From assembly GCF_049723235.1 (NCBI RefSeq), contig NZ_JBNARB010000008.1, positions 18,461 to 82,460 of the forward strand: DNA of 64,000 nucleotides. Direction: 5' to 3'. Every line of letters begins with the position of its first letter. Position 1 is the stretch's first letter. Positions 62,594 to 64,000 of this stretch are shown here, one piece after another. A program made the position numbers and the translations under genes. Origin of the DNA: Thermovenabulum sp049723235. Its GTDB lineage: Bacteria; Bacillota; Thermosediminibacteria; Thermosediminibacterales; Thermosediminibacteraceae. The notes beneath the pieces are model-generated. The model made no database searches, was not told where the DNA came from, and saw nothing but the letters and a program-made list of their open reading frames with translations.

Positions 62594-63277
62594 CTAATAA
62601 TCTAATGTTAATATTTCCTCTATACTACCCTGTTTTATTATTTTCCCGCTTTCTAAAATTATGCCCCTATCAGCAAGAACCGATATTTCCTTCTTTTCAT
62701 GGCTTACGAAAAAAGCAGTCATTGATGTGGATTTTAATATTTCCGTGAGCTCCATTAGCAAATCGCCTTTACTGGGCTCGTCTAAATTAGCAAAGGGTTC
62801 ATCCAAAAAAATTATTTCCGGCTCTAAAGCAAAGGCTCTGGCTATGCTCACCCTTTTAGCCTCACCACCTGATAATACCCTGGCCCATCTTTTTTCTAAA
62901 TGACTTACTTTTAATTTTTCCATCCAGAACCTGGCCTTTTTTTCCGCAGTTTTTGAATCAACTCCCCTGATTTTTAGACCCAAAAGAATATTTTCTTTTA
63001 CAGTAGTATTAAGTAATAAAGGCTCCTGAAAGACCACCGCCATTTTTCTTCTTATTTTTATTATTTCCTTTTGCCTCACTTTCTCTCCATTGTAAAAAAT
63101 CTCACCTCTATGCGGATTTTGCAGAAGCGTCAACACTCTTATAAGAGTACTTTTCCCTGCCCCATTCGGACCAATACAGGCAAAAACGCTTCCCTCAGGA
63201 ATTTTTATTTCGTTTATGTTTAAAATTACCTTATCTCTGGATTTTACCTGAATATTATAACCTTCAATTATATTCAT
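62594..63277 (-). CDS. tupC: Tungstate/molybdate-type ABC transporter ATPase (TupC-like)
   Basis: 227 residues, one ABC domain. Walker A GPNGAGKSTLIRVL near 38, signature LSGGEAKRVSIARA near 133, Walker B IIFLDEPFANLDEP near 152 and switch His in FFVSHEKKE near 187. An earlier in-frame start at 63313 overlaps the permease gene; GGAGG is 8 bases before the ATG at 63277, which is 2 bases after the permease stop. Tungstate (Tup) is inferred from the permease type. Confidence 0.82.
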   Translation of the reverse strand: MNIIEGYNIQVKSRDKVILNINEIKIPEGSVFACIGPNGAGKSTLIRVLTLLQNPHRGEIFYNGEKVRQKEIIKIRRKMAVVFQEPLLLNTTVKENILLGLKIRGVDSKTAEKKARFWMEKLKVSHLEKRWARVLSGGEAKRVSIARAFALEPEIIFLDEPFANLDEPSKGDLLMELTEILKSTSMTAFFVSHEKKEISVLADRGIILESGKIIKQGSIEEILTLDY

Positions 63278-63279
63278 CT

Positions 63280-63972
63280 TTAAGACCTCCGCTGCTGTAT
63301 AAAAGTAAGCCAAAAAGTCGCTAAATAGGATAAAGTCATTAATATTATACTTAAAGCAAGTGCCGTCTCAAAGTTTCCTTTGCTGGTTTCCATAACAATA
63401 GCTGTTGTCAGAACCCGGGTATAGCCTTCAATATTTCCCCCTACCATCATGGAAGCTCCAACCTCTGATATAGCCCCTCCAAACCCGGCTATAATTGCAG
63501 CCATTAGAGAATACCGTGCTTCCTTAGCCATAAGGTACATCAACTGAAACGGGGTTGCTCCGAGAGACATAATTTGCCACTTCAGTTTATGGTCTAATTG
63601 CTGGAAGGCAGCAGTGGCAAGGGATAACACTATAGGTGTGGAAATAAGGGTTTGCGCTATTATTAATGCAGCAGGAGTGTAAATTAGCCTTAAAATTCCC
63701 AGAGGACCGCTTCGCCACAATAATAGGCTAACCCATAACCCTACTACCGTTGGCGGTAGGCTCATCCCCAAATTTACAAAACTTATTACAGCCTTTTTCC
63801 CCGGAAAATCCTTCAGAGCTAATAACATAGCGATGGGAAAAGCAATAATTACGCTTATTAATGTGGCAGTTAAAGAAACTTTCAGGGAAAAAAAGGCTAT
63901 ACCGTAGACCTCTTTATTGAAGGAAAATAGCATTATTAATCCCTTTTTTAAACCCTCTAAGATTGTATTCAT
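63280..63972 (-). CDS. tupB: Tungstate-type ABC transporter permease (TupB-like)
   Basis: 230 residues, five to six membrane helices, complete. The early segment FFSLKVSLTATLISVIIAFP and the cytoplasmic loop MSLGATPFQLMYLMAKEARYSL near 135-156, then GFGGAISEVGASMMVGGNIEGYTRVLTTAI, match the TupB/WtpB class that imports tungstate or molybdate. ATG start. The binding protein gene (tupA) is expected just upstream, outside the window. Fits an anaerobe using tungsto-enzymes. Confidence 0.82.
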   Translation of the reverse strand: MNTILEGLKKGLIMLFSFNKEVYGIAFFSLKVSLTATLISVIIAFPIAMLLALKDFPGKKAVISFVNLGMSLPPTVVGLWVSLLLWRSGPLGILRLIYTPAALIIAQTLISTPIVLSLATAAFQQLDHKLKWQIMSLGATPFQLMYLMAKEARYSLMAAIIAGFGGAISEVGASMMVGGNIEGYTRVLTTAIVMETSKGNFETALALSIILMTLSYLATFWLTFIQQRRS

Positions 63973-64000
63973 AAAAATTCCCTCTAATTTTCTAAATTAA

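Overview
The window reads as chromosome of a low-GC, probably thermophilic, anaerobic Firmicute (Clostridia, in the general direction of Thermoanaerobacterales). The evidence is AT-rich sequence, strong AGGAGG ribosome sites, many TTG and GTG starts, Lys/Glu/Ile-rich proteins, T-box leaders, HPr/HprK, and ferredoxin-linked 2-oxoacid metabolism with a tungstate-type transporter. The genus is inferred, not shown. Most genes lie on the minus strand. I see no rRNA, tRNA, CRISPR array, transposase or phage gene.

Layout (minus strand unless noted). 1-8.8 kb: partial MATE exporter, secreted copper-amine-oxidase-N-like protein, zinc-ribbon protein (+), dapB, birA, OsmC, macro-domain protein, Ca2+-type P-ATPase. 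8.9-12.8 kb: T-box controlled ilvC-ilvB-ilvE with no ilvN. 12.9-24.5 kb: a core block transcribed PHP protein, rapZ, yvcK, whiA, HPr, a YtoI-like CBS protein, dnaE, a small protein, pfkA, pyk. 24.6-26.9 kb (+): HAD hydrolase, YlbF-like protein, rRNA methyltransferase. 26.9-32.1 kb: a glutamine-rich protein and a coiled-coil protein of unknown role, murB, a secreted lamin-tail-like protein with an Asn-rich tail (+), and an orphan solute-binding lipoprotein. 32.2-35.9 kb: dat, a second PHP protein, pgi/pmi, hprK. 36-37.4 kb (+): DUF1540, ComEC-like hydrolase, DUF3006. 37.4-41.1 kb: csaA, M29 aminopeptidase, radical SAM protein, P-loop-less MobB-like protein, HAD protein.

41.3-48.8 kb is a branched-chain 2-oxoacid fermentation operon: ptb, leucine dehydrogenase, buk, ferredoxin subunit, and alpha, beta and gamma subunits of a VOR-type oxidoreductase. 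A sigma-54 promoter lies in front of ptb and a PAS-PAS-AAA-Fis activator gene lies upstream. It resembles the Bacillus bkd operon with the dehydrogenase complex replaced by a ferredoxin-dependent enzyme. thiN and a phosphohexomutase (+) follow.

51.5-60.7 kb is the most notable accessory system: LacI regulator, sugar-type ABC transporter (binding protein, ATPase, permease), then a zinc dehydrogenase, a creatininase-fold hydrolase, an inositol-2-dehydrogenase-like protein and a TIM-barrel epimerase. These four match the alternative inositol pathway of Thermotoga maritima (IolM, IolN, IolG, IolO), not the Bacillus iolBCDEJ route. A LacI/CcpA-type palindrome precedes the operon.

60.9-64 kb: glyS behind a glycine T-box with a readable GGC specifier, then tungstate-type ABC ATPase and permease genes, whose binding-protein gene is probably just outside the window.
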